In this document: positions 1 to 6,346 of the stretch, one piece after another
Layout: each line of letters starts with the position of its first letter
How positions within the stretch are numbered: position 1 is the first letter of the stretch
Assembly: GCA_002842195.1 (NCBI GenBank)
Contig: PHCL01000069.1
Location: 1 to 7,102, forward strand
Direction of reading: 5' to 3'
Length of the DNA stretch: 7,102 nt
Source: Betaproteobacteria bacterium HGW-Betaproteobacteria-20
GTDB taxonomy: Bacteria > Pseudomonadota > Gammaproteobacteria > Burkholderiales > Methylophilaceae
Notes under the pieces: model-generated
Told to the model about the DNA's origin: nothing
Databases searched by the model: none
What the model saw: only the letters and a program-made list of their open reading frames with translations
Position numbers and translations under genes: made by a program

Positions 1-134
1 AGCCAGTATTTGGCTTCCCCACATAATATATGAGCTATACCAGTGCTTGGCATCCCCGCAGAATATATCTGCTAAAGCAGATTATTCATGCGTGAAAGCT
101 CATTATTCTGAGTGAACGGGGTCGTCGCTCCTAC
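1..134 (-). repeat. REPIN-like repeat module A, copy 1 (partial, reversed)
   Basis: Read on the minus strand, this stretch matches 6174-6306 over its whole length with about eight substitutions and one single-base indel (roughly 93% by hand alignment). It begins with GTAGGAGCGACGAC (complement of 121-134). The GTAG-plus-GC-rich-stem start is typical of REP sequences mobilised by RAYT-type transposases. The copy is cut by the window edge, so its far end is not visible. Short hairpins seen in copy 2 are mostly kept here: ATCTGCT/AGCAGAT, ATGCCA/TGGTAT and AGCCA/TGGCT. The ATGCG/CGCAT hairpin has lost one pair. No coding capacity was found. Assignment to the REP/REPIN class is inference from structure. 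Confidence 0.8.
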
Positions 135-190
135 TGATGTATGCTTCAATTTGCTTTGTGTAGCATGACATTATTTTGGGAATAGCTATA
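135..190 (+). repeat. Repeat module B, copy 1
   Basis: This stretch matches 6347-6404 in the same orientation, at roughly 75-80% identity by eye. Shared blocks include GATGTRTGCTTCAATT, GCATGNCATT and a final TAGCTATA. It directly adjoins the GC-rich end of module A in both places, although module A points the opposite way here. It ends 16 bp short of the stop of the minus-strand methyltransferase. The TATAAT seen at the end of copy 2 reads TATAGG here. Function unknown. Confidence 0.65.
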
Positions 191-206
191 GGATGAAGCT
201 TTGCAC

Positions 207-1043
207 TCAGTTAACAAATCTGCTTTGCAATGCTTCTAAATTAAACTCACGTAAGATTGCCGCTAACCTCGCTTGCGCATTCTTACGTGGCTGACCGGTG
301 TATTTTGCAATAATCAGTTCGTTTTTCATGGAATGTTCCCAACCGACCAGTTCGGTAACCGTTACGCTGTAACCGGCCGCTTCTAGCTGTAAACAGCGTA
401 ATACATTGGTAATCTGGCTACCGAATTCGCGGGTATGAATTGGATGCCGCCAAATTTCGCTTAAAGGCGTTTTGCCAAAACTCTCATTTTTGTGTTGTCT
501 TAATACTTCGGCCACTTCTGCCTGGCAACATGGCACCAGCACCATATATTTAGCCTGCTTTTTTAAACCAAACTGAATCGCATCATCTGTCGCAGTATTG
601 CAGGCATGCAACGCTGTGACTATATCTACCGTGTCTGGTAGTGTGTTTGAGGTGATTGACTGTTCAACGGTTAAATGTTCAAACTTCATGCGCTCAAAAT
701 TACACTCAGCCGCCAATGCTTTGGATTTTTCGACTAAATCAGCACGCGTTTCGATGCCTATCACCTGTCCTGCAGTATGTTGTTTGAGCAATAGATCATA
801 CAAAATGAAGCCTAAATACGATTTACCTGCACCATGATCTACCAGCGTTGGATTGGCATTATGAGTCAGCACTTCATTAAAAAGTGGCTCAATAAAATTA
901 ACCAAATGGTATACCTGCTTGAGTTTGCGACGACTATCCTGATTAAGCTTGCCATCGCGCGTGAGAATATGCAGTGCTTTAAGCAGCGCTATAGACTGAT
1001 TTGGCTTGAGATCTAGTTTTAAGTTTTCAGGTATTTTTGTCAT
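207..1043 (-). CDS. SAM-dependent methyltransferase (Methyltransf_32-like)
   Basis: The 278-residue product is probably a class I S-adenosylmethionine-dependent methyltransferase acting in the cytoplasm. Motif I is DHGAGKSYLG (about 69-78), followed by the acidic end of strand 2 in GIET (96-99). LHACNTATD (145-153) and VPCC (170-173) correspond to the 'LHACG.L.D' and 'PCC' blocks of the Methyltransf_32 family, which includes the eukaryotic METTL25/RRNAD1 and GSTCD proteins. The substrate cannot be read from sequence; an RNA or protein target is only a guess. Residues 1-60 form a probably helical extension before the Rossmann fold. The start is the only good ATG before motif I with that extension, but no clear Shine-Dalgarno precedes it. 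The gene is divergent from the GTPase gene across 70 bp and ends beside repeat module B. Family is fairly sure, role unknown. Confidence 0.8.
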   Translation of the reverse strand: MTKIPENLKLDLKPNQSIALLKALHILTRDGKLNQDSRRKLKQVYHLVNFIEPLFNEVLTHNANPTLVDHGAGKSYLGFILYDLLLKQHTAGQVIGIETRADLVEKSKALAAECNFERMKFEHLTVEQSITSNTLPDTVDIVTALHACNTATDDAIQFGLKKQAKYMVLVPCCQAEVAEVLRQHKNESFGKTPLSEIWRHPIHTREFGSQITNVLRCLQLEAAGYSVTVTELVGWEHSMKNELIIAKYTGQPRKNAQARLAAILREFNLEALQSRFVN

Positions 1044-1061
1044 GCGTTATTTTAACTTAGG

Positions 1062-1075
1062 TTATGCATGCATAA
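1062..1075. promoter_or_regulatory. 14-bp perfect palindrome in the divergent promoter region
   Basis: TTATGCATGCATAA is a perfect palindrome in the 70-bp gap between the divergent methyltransferase and GTPase genes. It lies 19 bp from the methyltransferase start and 39 bp from the GTPase start. A TAAAAT at 1081-1086 could be the -10 of the GTPase gene, which would put the palindrome across its -35 to spacer region. It may be an operator for a dimeric regulator, or chance in AT-rich DNA. No known regulator site is recognised. Confidence 0.35.
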
Positions 1076-1113
1076 GCCTGTAAAATAGCTAAAAATTATT
1101 TGAGTTTAAAATT

Positions 1114-2055
1114 ATGGCAATTCAATGGTACCCAGGGCACATGACCCAAGCCCGTAAAAAGGCCGAGGAAACAATGGAGTTTACCGACATTGTGATTGAG
1201 GTGCTGGATGCGCGCGTGCCTGCCGCCAGCCACAACCCAATGATTGATGAAATGCGTTTATTTCGCCAGCGCCCACAACTTAAAATCTTAAATAAATCAG
1301 ACTTGGCCGATCCTGTCGCAACACAAGCCTGGCTAAATTATTTTAATAAACAGCCTAATACAAAAGCCGTTGCGCTTTCATGTAAAAAAGCCGGAGAAGC
1401 GAATAAGATTCCTAAATTATGTTTAGCGCTCACGCCGCATCGCGGCACACATTTAAAACCGCTACGCATGCTGATTATGGGTATTCCTAACGTGGGTAAA
1501 TCTACCTTAATGAACGCGCTGTTGAATCGTCGCGTAGCTAAAGTAGGCGATGAACCGGCGGTGACCAAAAGTCAGCAGCGTTTTGATTTATCTGAGACCA
1601 TGAGCATTACCGATACACCCGGCATGATGTGGCCTAAAATTCAGTACGAAAGCGACGGCTACATGCTGGCTGCCAGCCATGCCATCGGTCGCAATGCAGT
1701 GATTGATGAAGACGTCGCGTTATTTTTAGCAGACAATTTACTCAAAAGCTACCCTGCACTACTCAACGCACGCTATAAATTAGATACCATGAAACATGAA
1801 GGCGCATATTTAGATGTGCTGAAAATGGATGGTGTAGATTTACTGGAAGCCATTGCCAAACGCCGCTCTTACAAACGCCACGATGGCTTGTGGGATACCG
1901 AAAAAACCGCAGTGGCTTTTTTAACAGATTATCGTAGCGGCGCGATTGGTAGAATTAGCCTGGAAACACCGCTAAGCCGTGAGGCAATGATAATAGGTGA
2001 GCAGCCTGTCCAAATCGCTGCAGAACCTGTGGCAGAAAACGATACGGGCAACTAA
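1114..2055 (+). CDS. ylqF: Ribosome biogenesis GTPase YlqF/RbgA-like
   Basis: The 313-residue product is a circularly permuted GTPase of the YlqF/RbgA family, whose members bind the immature 50S subunit and help its late assembly. The G motifs come in permuted order: G4 NKSD (60-63), a G5-like SCKKAG (89-94), G1/Walker A GIPNVGKST (123-131), a G2 threonine in AVTKSQQ (about 151), and G3 DTPG (167-170). The N-terminal WYPGHM block (5-10) carries His9, the position tied to catalysis in RbgA, and supports the chosen start. The Shine-Dalgarno is weak (a GAG about ten bases upstream). Residues from about 200 onward match the C-terminal helical RNA-binding part; the last 20 or so are a variable acidic tail. 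Length is normal for the family. The gene stands alone, divergent from the methyltransferase and convergent with the cyclase. No sign of damage. Confidence 0.93.
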   Translation: MAIQWYPGHMTQARKKAEETMEFTDIVIEVLDARVPAASHNPMIDEMRLFRQRPQLKILNKSDLADPVATQAWLNYFNKQPNTKAVALSCKKAGEANKIPKLCLALTPHRGTHLKPLRMLIMGIPNVGKSTLMNALLNRRVAKVGDEPAVTKSQQRFDLSETMSITDTPGMMWPKIQYESDGYMLAASHAIGRNAVIDEDVALFLADNLLKSYPALLNARYKLDTMKHEGAYLDVLKMDGVDLLEAIAKRRSYKRHDGLWDTEKTAVAFLTDYRSGAIGRISLETPLSREAMIIGEQPVQIAAEPVAENDTGN

Positions 2056-2063
2056 GCCACTTA

Positions 2064-2097
2064 TCCAAGTTACTAGCTAGTCTAAGTTACTAGCTAG
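2064..2097. repeat. 17-bp tandem duplication with 9-bp stem at a convergent gene junction
   Basis: Positions 2064-2080 and 2081-2097 are adjacent copies of TCYAAGTTACTAGCTAG, identical at 16 of 17 bases. The second copy contains the TAG stop of the minus-strand cyclase gene (2094-2096). Because CTAGCTAG is self-complementary, CTAGCTAGT (2073-2081) can pair with ACTAGCTAG (2089-2097) around a seven-base loop. It might end transcription from both sides of the convergent pair, but no T-run follows on either strand, so a terminator role is uncertain. Confidence 0.6.
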
Positions 2098-3341
2098 CGG
2101 CATTGACCCATCGCAATTTCTGCCTGCGAACACTTACTTTCTGCTTTCCCTTGTTTAACACTATCGGTAAAGATTTCCCAGCCTGACTTTTCTTTTGCAA
2201 CTTCTTTTTTACTAGCTGGTTTTTTAGTCACTGTCTCTGTCACCTGGGTAGGAGGCGCTACAGACTTAGGCGCATCGTTTGCGTTTTGAACGGCATTAGC
2301 TTGAGGCACCTCAGGCGCTTGAGGCGCTTTGCTTAGACTTTCTTGCTGTGCTGGTGCTTCAACCGGTTTGATTTGATTTGATTTTTCTTGCGCTAACACC
2401 GCTTTTTGATCTGTAGCCTTAGCGCTGACTGGTGTCACATTTTTAGGCTTTACTGCCAATACCGCATCCGTCTTCGTATCAGCAGACTTTACCGGTGAAT
2501 TTTCAATAACTTCATTGGGCATTAAGCCATTATCATTTGATGTCGCTGTGCCCAAAGGGCTAGTTTCAGGCAACTTTTCAACAACTGGTGCAGGCGCTGT
2601 AGTCGCAACAGGCGGACTCATTATCGTGATAACAGGCTCAGATGGTGATGAAATTAACTGAATCAAGGCATATAACCCCGCCAATATCAGCAGGCTGACT
2701 GTTACGTATTTCCAATTTACCGGGCTAGCTGCGACTGTTTCGGTTGAATGAACATTGTCGACCAAAGCCGCTGGCTGATCTTCAGTTGACTCGATATCTT
2801 TGAGCAAACGTACCGAGTAAATTTCATGGTCTCGCACGTGTTTATCTTGCTTGATGCCTGAATAATCAAACATCTGTGAAATTTCTTGCGTTAAACGCGA
2901 TGTGACCTCGTAATATGAACGCGATACTAAGATTTGATTAGGCTTTGCAAAATTCATAATACGCTGTGCGACATTAATGCCATCACCGATAAGGTTTGGA
3001 TGCCCATTGATGTCGCTCACTACATGCACAGGCCCCAGATTAATGCCGAAGCGCACATACAAAGGGGTTGAGCTGTGCGTATTGTTTTTTATAATTGCAT
3101 CACGAATACGCATGGCCATAAACAGCGCATCCTCTGGCGAGCCCATGTAAGCAATGGCCGCACCATCTCCGGTATCTAAAATAATGCGATCTTCTTGCGC
3201 AACATCTTTAAGTGATTGATTGATTAATTCATTAAATTGATTTTTAACGTCGAGTTGTTTGAAATCCGTTGTCTTTGAATAGTCGATAATATCCAAAAAA
3301 ACAATGCAGCAAATCGAAGTTTTATTGATTCTTTTATTCAT
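2094..3341 (-). CDS. Membrane-anchored class III adenylate/guanylate cyclase-like protein
   Basis: The 415-residue product has a cytoplasmic N-terminal class III cyclase domain (about 9-180), one membrane helix (about 211-231), a long Ala/Pro/Lys/Thr-rich segment (about 232-385) and a short conserved-looking tail. Metal-binding aspartates are visible at D17 (FLDIIDYSK) and D59 (LDTGDG). The transition-state pair is present as N123 and R127 in GINVAQR. By hand alignment, the usual adenine-specifying Lys and Asp fall on L55 and H114, so whether it makes cAMP, cGMP or another product is open. If the N terminus is inside, the rich segment and tail are periplasmic. Two cysteines, C404 and C414, bracket SQAEIAMGQ and could form a disulfide. 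The ATG start leaves the first strand of the domain complete; the Shine-Dalgarno is poor. The small hypothetical gene lies 110 bp upstream on the same strand and may share its transcript. Confidence 0.82.
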   Translation of the reverse strand: MNKRINKTSICCIVFLDIIDYSKTTDFKQLDVKNQFNELINQSLKDVAQEDRIILDTGDGAAIAYMGSPEDALFMAMRIRDAIIKNNTHSSTPLYVRFGINLGPVHVVSDINGHPNLIGDGINVAQRIMNFAKPNQILVSRSYYEVTSRLTQEISQMFDYSGIKQDKHVRDHEIYSVRLLKDIESTEDQPAALVDNVHSTETVAASPVNWKYVTVSLLILAGLYALIQLISSPSEPVITIMSPPVATTAPAPVVEKLPETSPLGTATSNDNGLMPNEVIENSPVKSADTKTDAVLAVKPKNVTPVSAKATDQKAVLAQEKSNQIKPVEAPAQQESLSKAPQAPEVPQANAVQNANDAPKSVAPPTQVTETVTKKPASKKEVAKEKSGWEIFTDSVKQGKAESKCSQAEIAMGQCR

Positions 3342-3451
3342 AATCCGCAGTATGACCCAGTTAGTCTGACAATACTAATCTCATGATGCAAACAAAACAA
3401 CACTTAAACCCTTGCAGTCTATTAGGTCATATCTATAAGTACTTGTGATTG

Positions 3452-3721
3452 CTACAACTTATTTTTGGTTAATTGCTTACTGAATGCAACATCAAGCTTG
3501 CTGACGCGTTTGGGCGTTTGCGGGCCGTAAGCATTCACAAAAGTGACGAAATCATCCATCATCATCGGCTCACACAAACGACTTGAATCACCCGCTTCGT
3601 TAGGCAACACCAAGCAGAACATGCCGCCACTTGTCATGGTCATTGAATATTGCGTATTACCACTGCGGCGTTTAAGCCGGTCAATCGCGGCACTTGCTTT
3701 GGTAGACCTGGTAGAGCGCAT
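3452..3721 (-). CDS. Small hypothetical protein (89 aa)
   Basis: I do not recognise a family. The 89-residue product has a basic N terminus (MRSTRSTKASAAIDRLKRR), a middle segment with likely beta character around GGMFCLVLP (32-40), an acidic DDF stretch (56-58), and a basic C terminus. There is no signal peptide or membrane helix, so it is probably cytoplasmic; nucleic-acid binding is possible from charge alone. The reading frame is supported by AAAGGA five bases before the ATG, the clearest ribosome binding site in the window. The overlapping plus-strand frame lacks such a site. An inverted repeat lies 37 bp upstream of the start. The cyclase gene follows 110 bp downstream on the same strand, so a two-gene unit is possible. 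Confidence 0.7.
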   Translation of the reverse strand: MRSTRSTKASAAIDRLKRRSGNTQYSMTMTSGGMFCLVLPNEAGDSSRLCEPMMMDDFVTFVNAYGPQTPKRVSKLDVAFSKQLTKNKL

Positions 3722-3726
3722 GCTGT

Positions 3727-3732
3727 TCCTTT
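3727..3732 (-). promoter_or_regulatory. Ribosome binding site of the 89-aa gene
   Basis: On the minus strand this reads AAAGGA, five bases before the ATG at 3719-3721. It decides between the two overlapping reading frames on opposite strands here, in favour of the minus-strand gene. Confidence 0.7.
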
Positions 3733-3758
3733 AATATTTTAAAACTTAATAATTAAAG

Positions 3759-3780
3759 CATAATCAAGTGATTGATTATG
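3759..3780. promoter_or_regulatory. Inverted repeat upstream of the 89-aa gene
   Basis: CATAATCA (3759-3766) and TGATTATG (3773-3780) form a perfect 8-bp inverted repeat around AGTGAT. It lies 37 bp upstream of the start of the minus-strand 89-aa gene, in the zone expected for its promoter. It could be an operator half-site pair or a small stem in the transcript. No specific regulator is recognised. Confidence 0.4.
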
Positions 3781-3869
3781 GCATGATTTTACCGAGATAA
3801 CGCATGCTAAAAACCACACAAATTAAGCTTGAATAAACACATATTACAAACCTAAAAAATCCACGAGAG

Positions 3870-3916
3870 AAAAATGATGCTCTGAGAGCCGCTCTGACAA
3901 AGCCTCTCAGAGCATC
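3870..3916 (-). terminator. Rho-independent terminator, minus strand, with no gene upstream
   Basis: GATGCTCTGAGAG (3876-3888) pairs perfectly with CTCTCAGAGCATC (3904-3916), a 13-bp stem around a 15-base loop. Read on the minus strand the stem is followed by ATTTTTCTCTC; on the plus strand no T-run follows. It is therefore oriented to stop leftward transcription, yet the only gene to its right (rep) runs rightward. GCTCTGA occurs at 3879-3885 and again at 3891-3897, and either copy can pair with TCAGAGC (3907-3913), so a shorter alternative stem exists. Confidence 0.65.
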
Positions 3917-4041
3917 GTCTTCGAAGGCTTCTAAATAATCACTTATTTAAGCTTATTTAGCGAGCTATTAACTGCTGATGCATTATCCAAGTTAATCACA
4001 AATTTAATAGCTAGTTACGCACTTAAACGCTAAAATCTCAC
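3870..4041 (-). ncRNA. Candidate small RNA between the 89-aa gene and rep
   Basis: This is the core of a 365-bp gene-free gap (3722-4086). On the minus strand, a plausible promoter at 4048-4076 would start a transcript near 4041, ending at the terminator at 3870-3916, about 170 nt. Between them are two further stems: AGCTATTAA (minus-strand 4012-4004) with TTAATAGCT (3971-3963), 9 bp, and CTAAATAA with TTATTTAG (3931-3938 and 3953-3960), 8 bp. A competing stem pairs 3967-3972 with 3991-3996. The longest ATG frame inside is about eight codons, so a coding role is unlikely. No known RNA family is recognised. Transcription is inferred only. Confidence 0.35.
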
Positions 4042-4047
4042 GCTTAA

Positions 4048-4076
4048 GTTTTACGTCTACACTCTAAAGTCTTCAA
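4048..4076 (-). promoter_or_regulatory. Possible sigma-70-type promoter of the candidate small RNA
   Basis: On the minus strand, TTGAAG (4071-4076) and TAAAAC (4048-4053) are separated by 17 bases. Each matches four of six consensus bases with ideal spacing. It points away from rep, whose start is 11 bp to the right. Matches of this quality arise by chance in AT-rich DNA; the terminator at the other end of the gap is what raises its value. Confidence 0.3.
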
Positions 4077-4086
4077 AAAGTTACAC

Positions 4087-6135
4087 ATGCTCAATTCCCT
4101 AAACTCGCCGCAGCGCGAGGCTGTTAAATATCTTGATGGCCCGTTATTAGTGCTGGCTGGTGCCGGCAGTGGCAAAACGCGTGTCATCACGCAAAAAATC
4201 AGCTATCTGATTGATGAAGCCGGTTATTCTCCCAAAGAAATCGCCGCCATTACCTTTACCAATAAAGCCGCGCGTGAGATGCAGGAACGTGTGGGTAAAC
4301 TCATGCAAGGCACAAGCACTAAAGGGCTGACCATTGCCACATTCCACTCGCTCGGCCTGCAAATGCTACGCGCTGAGGCCGGCTTATTGGGCTACAAACC
4401 GCAGTTTTCCATTTTAGATTCATCCGATAGCTTTAAGATTGTGGCAGACATTTTAGCCACCACTGATAAGCAATTGTTGCGTAAAACGCAGTACCAGATT
4501 TCGTCCTGGAAAAATGGCTTTATTAGCCCTGACCAAGCCAAAGCAAGCGCGGATGAAGAACTTACGCATGCTGCCGCCAAAGTGTATCAACTTTATCAGC
4601 AAACACTCAAAGCTTATCAGGCGGTAGATTTTGATGATTTAATCAAACTGCCCGTTGAGTTATTTGAACAGCATGAAACTGCGTTGAATAAATGGCAGCG
4701 CAAGTTGCAATACTTGCTGATAGACGAATATCAGGATACCAACGCCTGCCAATATAAACTGGTAAAAATGCTCACTGGCGTGCGCGGGCAATTTACCGCA
4801 GTGGGCGATGATGACCAGGCGATTTATGGCTGGCGCGGTGCAGATGTTGAAAATCTGCGCCAGCTCACTGAAGATTTCAGCAAGCTAAAAGTCATTAAAC
4901 TAGAACAAAATTACCGCTCTACAGTGCGCATCTTACGCGGCGCCAATGCCGTGATAAGCAATAATCCAAAATTATTCGAAAAAAAACTATGGAGCGATTT
5001 AGGCACGGGCGATTTAATTCAGGTATCTGCCGCCATAAGTGAAGAAGCTGAAGCTGAATCGGTGATTATGAAGCTGCAGGCCCACAAGTTTGAGAACCGC
5101 ACCAAGTTTTTGGACTACGCTATTTTGTATCGCGGCAATCACCAGGCCCGTATATTTGAGCAGCAATTACGCAACCATAAAATTCCTTATACGGTTTCTG
5201 GCGGCCAATCGTTTTTTGATAAAGCCGAAATTAAAGATTTAATCAGCTACTTACGCTTGGTCGCCAATGAAGACGATGATCCGGCGTTCATCCGTGCAGC
5301 GACTACGCCAAAAAAAGGCATAGGCAACACCACACTGGAACGCCTTGGTGAATTTGCCAGCGCACATAAAATTTCACTATTCGCTGCCGCGTTTGAAGGC
5401 GATTTTCAAAGTGAAATAGGCAATAAGCAATTAGAAGATTTACTCAATTTTTGTGTATACATACAAAAAATTCAAGAACGCGCCGTGCGTGACCCCGCCG
5501 GTGAAGTGTTGAATGATTTACTCAACACCATTCAATACGAAGCATTTTTATACGACAGCGAAGAACCACGTGCTGCGGAAAGCAAATGGGCAAACGTGCT
5601 GGATTTTATCGGCTGGCTGACTAAAAAAGGCGAAGCGAATACTGAATACGGCAATGAAAGTGACGGTAAAAACCTGCTGGAACTCACGCAAATGGTCTCG
5701 TTGATGAGTATGCTGGAAGGTCGCGAGGATGGCGAGCCAGATGCGGTAAAACTCTCAACACTGCATGCCGCAAAAGGCTTGGAGTTCGGCCATGTATTTT
5801 TAATCGGCGTAGAAGAAGGCATATTGCCGCATCGCGAAAGCGTAGATGCAGGAATTTTAGATCCCACAAAAATTGAAGAAGAACGCCGCTTAATGTATGT
5901 AGGCATTACCCGCGCGCAAAAATCGCTCAACATTTCATGGTGCAAAAAACGCAAACGCGCCGGCGAAATGCAAATGTGCGAACCCAGCCGCTTTATTGCA
6001 GAACTCCCCAAAGATGACGTGCGTCATTTTGGCAACCCATTTAACGACACCGGCGCTAGTAAAGATTTTGGTAAATCTAAAATGGCAGGCATTAAAGCCA
6101 TGCTTAACAAACGCAGTCACGATGAGATGTCATAA
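4087..6135 (+). CDS. rep: ATP-dependent DNA helicase Rep
   Basis: The 682-residue product is a superfamily 1A 3'-5' DNA helicase of the UvrD/Rep/PcrA group. It aligns with Rep along its full length as I recall that family. Rep removes proteins from DNA ahead of replication forks and helps restart. All helicase motifs are visible: Walker A AGAGSGKT (24-31), Ia ITFTNKAA (55-62), II DEYQDTN (213-219), III GDDDQAIYGWRGA (240-252), IV QNYRST (274-279), V LSTLHAAKGLEF (556-567) and VI EERRLMYVGITRA (598-610). ISSWKN near 138-143 and YRGNHQAR near 348-355 resemble Rep more than UvrD. The N terminus begins at the Q-motif region (LNSPQREAV), supporting this ATG, though no Shine-Dalgarno is evident. 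Length is close to the usual 670 or so. The gene stands alone; the REPIN-like repeat lies 38 bp past its stop. Confidence 0.95.
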   Translation: MLNSLNSPQREAVKYLDGPLLVLAGAGSGKTRVITQKISYLIDEAGYSPKEIAAITFTNKAAREMQERVGKLMQGTSTKGLTIATFHSLGLQMLRAEAGLLGYKPQFSILDSSDSFKIVADILATTDKQLLRKTQYQISSWKNGFISPDQAKASADEELTHAAAKVYQLYQQTLKAYQAVDFDDLIKLPVELFEQHETALNKWQRKLQYLLIDEYQDTNACQYKLVKMLTGVRGQFTAVGDDDQAIYGWRGADVENLRQLTEDFSKLKVIKLEQNYRSTVRILRGANAVISNNPKLFEKKLWSDLGTGDLIQVSAAISEEAEAESVIMKLQAHKFENRTKFLDYAILYRGNHQARIFEQQLRNHKIPYTVSGGQSFFDKAEIKDLISYLRLVANEDDDPAFIRAATTPKKGIGNTTLERLGEFASAHKISLFAAAFEGDFQSEIGNKQLEDLLNFCVYIQKIQERAVRDPAGEVLNDLLNTIQYEAFLYDSEEPRAAESKWANVLDFIGWLTKKGEANTEYGNESDGKNLLELTQMVSLMSMLEGREDGEPDAVKLSTLHAAKGLEFGHVFLIGVEEGILPHRESVDAGILDPTKIEEERRLMYVGITRAQKSLNISWCKKRKRAGEMQMCEPSRFIAELPKDDVRHFGNPFNDTGASKDFGKSKMAGIKAMLNKRSHDEMS

Positions 6136-6173
6136 AATCAAGCTCACCAACCAAAGTCATTGAAAAGCCATAG

Positions 6174-6346
6174 GTAGGAGCGGCGGTCCGTTCACTCGGA
6201 ATAATGCGCTTTCACGCATGAATAATCTGCTTCAGCAGATATATTCTGCGGGGATGCCAAGCACTGGTATAGCGCATATATTATGTGGGGAAGCCAAATG
6301 CTGGCTCGCGATCTACAGCGTTGCCATCGCGACGGGTCGTCGCTCC
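6174..6346 (+). repeat. REPIN-like repeat module A, copy 2 (complete)
   Basis: The element starts with GTAGGAGCGGCGGTCCG and ends with CGGGTCGTCGCTCC. The two ends pair as a 15-bp stem (6177-6191 with 6332-6346), with three G-T wobbles when read as plus-strand RNA. Inside lie five short stems in a row: ATGCG/CGCAT (6204-6219), ATCTGCT/AGCAGAT (6225-6240), ATGCCA/TGGTAT (6254-6270, one wobble), AGCCA/TGGCT (6292-6306) and CGCGAT/ATCGCG (6307-6331). Positions 6239-6267 and 6276-6304 are an internal duplication, 23 of 29 identical. Two REP-like ends facing each other around a structured core fit a REPIN-type non-autonomous element. No transposase is in the window. It fills most of the 309-bp gap between rep and the sensor gene. 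Confidence 0.8.

Noticed and set aside
598..1016. Two short plus-strand frames antisense to the methyltransferase
   Set aside because: They overlap the conserved methyltransferase motifs on the other strand and look like random translations.
3543..3734. 63-aa plus-strand frame overlapping the small hypothetical gene
   Set aside because: The opposite-strand frame has an AAAGGA ribosome binding site at ideal spacing; this one has no such support.
4021..4054. Plus-strand terminator or attenuator before rep (ACTTAAACG / CGCTTAAGT followed by TTTT)
   Set aside because: The stem has an A-C mismatch and is AT-rich, and only four T residues follow before ACG. It is too weak to call.
5532..6011. 159-aa minus-strand open frame inside rep
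   Set aside because: It is fully antisense to conserved Rep motifs V and VI, and its product is Ser/Pro/Arg-rich with no recognisable domain. It is a shadow of the helicase coding strand.
6174..6346. CRISPR array or tRNA-like gene in the multi-hairpin region
   Set aside because: There are only two diverged internal units with a 37-bp period and no spacers of the CRISPR kind, and no anticodon arm or T-loop pattern of a tRNA.
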